Shown one piece after another: positions 60,760 through 64,000 of a stretch of DNA of 64,000 nt. The notes beneath the pieces are model-generated. The model saw nothing but the letters and a program-made list of their open reading frames with translations. It was not told where the DNA came from and searched no databases. The position numbers and the translations under genes were made by a program. Position 1 is the first letter of the stretch, and every line of letters starts with the position of its first letter. This DNA is from Datura wrightii (lineage: Eukaryota > Streptophyta > Magnoliopsida > Solanales > Solanaceae). Where the stretch lies: contig JASDFA010000018.1 of NCBI GenBank assembly GCA_035772735.1, forward strand, positions 141,427,501 to 141,491,500, read 5' to 3'.

Positions 60760-61189
60760 GTTATTTTACATGTCGAGAATAATTTTTCACATACCTATCA
60801 AGATATTAAAGAAATTATTAATTGTGGAGTGTATCAAGCACATGCTACTGCTACTTTTTTCATATTTCCTTTATGGCATGAAATATGTAGTTTTCTAGTA
60901 ACAATTTTAAATTTTGGGTCTCAGTATTACCCATTTACTATAGTCCTGACAAGACCAACAAACACCACAACAGTAAGAATGAGATTAATTTTAACGTAAA
61001 ATATATATACTGGTAATTTTACAAATATAGTGTAATTTATGGATTTTCTTTTTACAAATGCTAGTGTAATTTAATTTGTTATATTAGGTTATCTGCTTTA
61101 ATTTAATGTAATTAATTTATGAAAAATATTCTTTTGTGTATAAAAGTTAAACTCCACGCCACATTAATATTAATTACTATTACTAGTAT

Positions 61190-61514
61190 CTGGAAATGGA
61201 CATACAATTTTTGATTGACTTCTTCTTCTAGAGGATGATCAACTACTACTTGCTGAAGGTGAAGAGCCAGAGATGTGCTTGTATTCTTGCATTAGCCAAT
61301 TGGTTTTATGGCCCTGTGGTGGCTCACCCATGTAAAATGCATAGTATTTCTTCACTCCAATGTTGTGGTTGGAACTTGACTATATTGTTTCATCAGCTCC
61401 CATAGGTTGCCAGTATCCACTGCTTGTGATTCTGGTAGTCTCATGTGTTCTCCTACTATAAAAATACCATTTGTTTCCTCCTGCCATTTCTTTTCTTTCC
61501 AACACCATCATCAT
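61190..61514 (-). pseudogene. Captured NAC-domain gene fragment
   Basis: Read on the minus strand from 61514, the frame gives GGNKWYFYSRRTHETTRI, TSSGYWQPMGADETI, NIGVKKYYAFYMGEPPQG and HKTNWLMQEYKHISGSS. These are subdomains C and D of the NAC DNA-binding domain (WYFYSRR, SGYWxPMG, KKYYxFYxGEPPxGxKTNW). The type resembles the short NAC104/XND1 group; this sub-assignment is from memory. Stops at 61380-61382 (TAG) and 61239-61241 (TGA). It lacks the N-terminal subdomains A and B and any C-terminal region. It lies inside the CACTA element, antisense to its transposase. No intron interrupts it. Confidence 0.82.
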
Positions 61515-62257
61515 GCATGAAAAATGAAGCTAAAAAATAGTTTTAACTTGTATACTTTGGTTGTGTATGTACAATACTTGTTATACTAATTAAGAACTAA
61601 TTGTTCATAAAAAAACGTTTGACTATTAACTCGAAAAATAAGGGGTTTAAAATACAGTACTCGAAGTTTGAAAATTTTATTTTATCCTTAAAGAGATGAT
61701 TTACATGTCTTACAAACTTTTATGGCTTGTTTTTAATCACTATCTATTTCTCTTTTCATGTAGGTTTCAAGATATTATTCATCTTATTTACTCTCTAGTC
61801 TTTCCCGTCAAAGTAATCTGATTATCAGGTACAAAAACTTAAGTTTAAATCTATTTATGATTTATGAAGTTCAACTATGGCAATTTTTTTTTCTGTAAAA
61901 TAAAGTTTGTATTTTTGCTAAATCGTTTGTAAGATCTTTGACTACTGGCAATTACTGAGTTTGTTTCTCTTTTGTTTTAATTTCGTTTCGCTTACTGATT
62001 ACTTGCAAATGTTAGAAAAGTATCAAGTTTATTCACTTTGCAGCCATGTAATCTCATATTTAGTTGATAACAATTATGAAATTTGAAATAGTTGTAGTAT
62101 TTCTATTTTTCATTATGACATAGCTTACAAGTATCCATTAAAGTATCTAAATGCACATGTTACATATGACACCTTTTCTCACTTCTTGTTTTTTTATCAT
62201 GACATTTGATTTCATCTTCTTGAAATTGTAGAAGAGTAACAAAATCCTTGAATTGCA
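61515..62257 (+). other. Leader or intron region before the transposase frame
   Basis: AT-rich with no coding signal. It ends with an acceptor-like pyrimidine stretch and TTGTAG at 62226-62231, 27 bases before the transposase ATG, so it may be the 3' part of a leader intron that also contains the NAC fragment. Confidence 0.4.
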
Positions 62258-64000
62258 ATGGACAATAATATGAATAGAAATTGGACAAATTGCGATAGAC
62301 TTAGTAAAGAATATTTAGATGGAGTCGAGGATTTTTTAAATCATGCATTTTCTGAAAAACATGAGGGAGGTACAATTCCATGTCCTTGTATGAAATGTGT
62401 GTTACATTATGAAGTAAATCGGGCAACGACGTATGATTATCTTGTATTTAATGGTATAATACCATCATATGATACTTGATTTTTCCAGGGGGAGTATCTC
62501 GACAAATCAAATAAGATTTCACAAAATGATGATAGATAAGAAGCTTTAGAGGGTGATGATATAAGAAGAATGATACATGATGCTTTTGTAGATTGTACCT
62601 AGTTCTCAAATAATAACATTAGCGACGGAAGATATATAGAGCCAACCTTAGAAGAAAATACTCATAATCCATATCAACCACATTTAGAGATTGATAAGTT
62701 TGAACAGATCATGAAAGATGCAAATGAGGAATTATATCCTGGATGCAAGAAATTTAGTAAACTTTCATTTTTGCTACATATTTACCACATAAAAGGATGT
62801 TCGGATGGTAAAATGAATCCTTTAATGCTTTGTTTGATCTATTGAAGTATGCCTTTCCTGAAGGAGCTAATTTGCCTTCTTCTTTATATGAGACCAAAAA
62901 ATTAGTTGAGGGCTTGGGCTTAAAGTATAATATGATTCATGCTTGTCCCATTGATTGCACGCTTTTTAGGAATTAGTTTGCTGATAAAGAAGTCAATGAA
63001 TGCTTAGTTTGTGGGGTTTCTAGACGGAAAAATAAAGAAAAAAAGATAGCAGCCAAGGTATTAAGGTACTTTACTCTAAAACCAAGACTGCAAAGGCTAT
63101 TCATGTCTTCAAAAACTTCTAAACTAATACGATGCATAATGAAGAATGAAACAAAGATGGAGTTTTATGACATCCTGCTCTAAAGCTTGGAAAACATGTG
63201 ACAACAGGTATTCAGAATTTGGTAGTGATCCTCATAACACTCGCCTAGGGTTAGCTTTTGATGGCTTTAATCCATTTGGCACTTTGCGATCTGTTCACAG
63301 TACATGGCCGGTGATTTTAATGCCCTATAATCTTCCCTCGTGGTTATGCATGAAGCAAGAGTTCTTCATTCTATCCTCACTCTTCCTGGTCCGAAGGGGC
63401 CCGAGAATAATATTGATGTATTTTTAGAACCTTTAATAGAAGAATTGAATGAATTATGGGATACAGGGGTACCAACTTATGATGTATTTTCTAATGAGAC
63501 ATTTTAAATTCGAGCAGGTCTGATATGGACTATAAATGATTTTCTGGCATATGGTAATCTATCTGGATGGTGTACTCATGGCCAATATGCATGCCCTTCT
63601 TTTAACATAGAGACTCAATCTAGAAGGCTCAAAACATGGTAGAAAGTTTTGCTTCATGGGCCATTGACTCTTCTTGAAGTCGGATCAAAAATATCAAAAT
63701 GATGCAAGATCGTTTGATGGGACTAAATAATCAAGATCTGCAGCTCGTCCAATAACTGGGTCACTAGTTCTAAATCAAGTTAGATACATAAAATTTACTC
63801 TCGAAAAATCGTGTGATAAGGTAAGTGGGGTTATAAGAAACACATGGAAAAATAGGAGCATTATTTTCAATCTTCCATATTGGGAGTATAACTTGATCCG
63901 TCATAATCTTGATGTGATGCACATAGAAAAAAATGTTTGTGATAACTTGATTTGTACATTGTTGGATCTTGGTAAAAAGTCAAAAGACAACATAGAAGCT
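62258..64000 (+). pseudogene. CACTA transposase (TNP2 type), broken, cut by window end
   Basis: 62258-62479 holds the transposase-associated domain (RLSKEYLDGVEDFLNHAF, IPCPCMKC) and ends in a TGA where Trp is usual. The TNP2 core follows in several frames: ELYPGCKKFSKLSFLLHIY, FNALFDLLKYAFPEG, LVEGLGLKYNMIHACP, then LGLAFDGFNPFGTLRSVHST (63146-63427), PSWLCMKQE, WTINDFLAYGNLSGW and HNLDVMHIEKNVCDN near 63903-63947. At least four frameshifts or stops. The enzyme would cut CACTA ends. This copy is not functional. Confidence 0.88.

Larger units (their letters stand above)
49982..64000 (+). mobile_element. CACTA DNA transposon, 5' end to beyond the window
   Basis: It begins with the terminal CACTACTACAAAAA (49982-49995). 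AT-rich subterminal sequence with short repeated words follows to about 50160. A leader region runs to 50579 and includes a donor-like CAG|GTAAGC near 50335. A 9.8-kb retrotransposon then interrupts it (50580-60421), after which leader, a NAC-gene fragment and the transposase gene follow. The other terminus is outside. CACTA elements move by cut and paste through TNP2-type transposase. This one is likely dead. Confidence 0.85.

Noticed and set aside
60733..60999. 88-codon frame in the CACTA leader
   Set aside because: AT-rich, no recognisable domain, begins within a tandem repeat.

Overview
This window is plant repeat DNA. I find no intact host gene, no tRNA or rRNA gene and no CRISPR array. 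It is a nest of LTR retrotransposons (Ty3/Gypsy, of Athila-like and Tekay/Del-like types) plus a CACTA DNA transposon and a pararetrovirus-like relic. The repeat density suggests heterochromatin of a large plant genome. The ORF with an FYANW motif and the LTR types recall Solanaceae, but that placement rests on memory of families, not on a search.

Layout. 1-5155: 5' half of an Athila-like element on the minus strand (RT, protease, gag, tRNA-Asp primer site, LTR), cut by the window start. 5156-6397: a probable LTR of another family. 6398-6857: an LTR scrap with its polypurine tract. 6985-25593: a minus-strand element with about 4.1-kb LTRs around only 1.48 kb of interior. Its right LTR is split by a complete plus-strand Athila-like element at 14384-24052 (target duplication GTGTT). 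That element keeps gag and protease, has lost RT to integrase, and carries a second gene-like cassette with its own promoter repeats, a putative intron and an ORF. 25594-32867: a second, older plus-strand Athila-like element of the same gag-protease-only architecture. 32868-47795: a chain of minus-strand Tekay-like interiors and LTRs that share LTRs, best read as recombined copies. 47796-49975: a decayed caulimovirid-like movement-protein region, minus strand. 49982 to beyond 64000: a CACTA element with broken TNP2 transposase, holding a captured NAC-gene fragment and a complete nested Tekay-like element at 50580-60421 (target duplication TTATC).

How the parts work together. No element here encodes a full working set of proteins, so the two clearest young insertions (14384-24052 and 50580-60421, both with nearly identical LTRs) were probably copied by proteins supplied from elsewhere. 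What is preserved is cis structure: primer sites, polypurine tracts, hairpins next to them, a hairpin at the LTR start, twin hairpins after the protease gene, and a 13-16-13 inverted-repeat module upstream of the TATA box. These recur in elements of different lineages and are the most interesting signals in the window.
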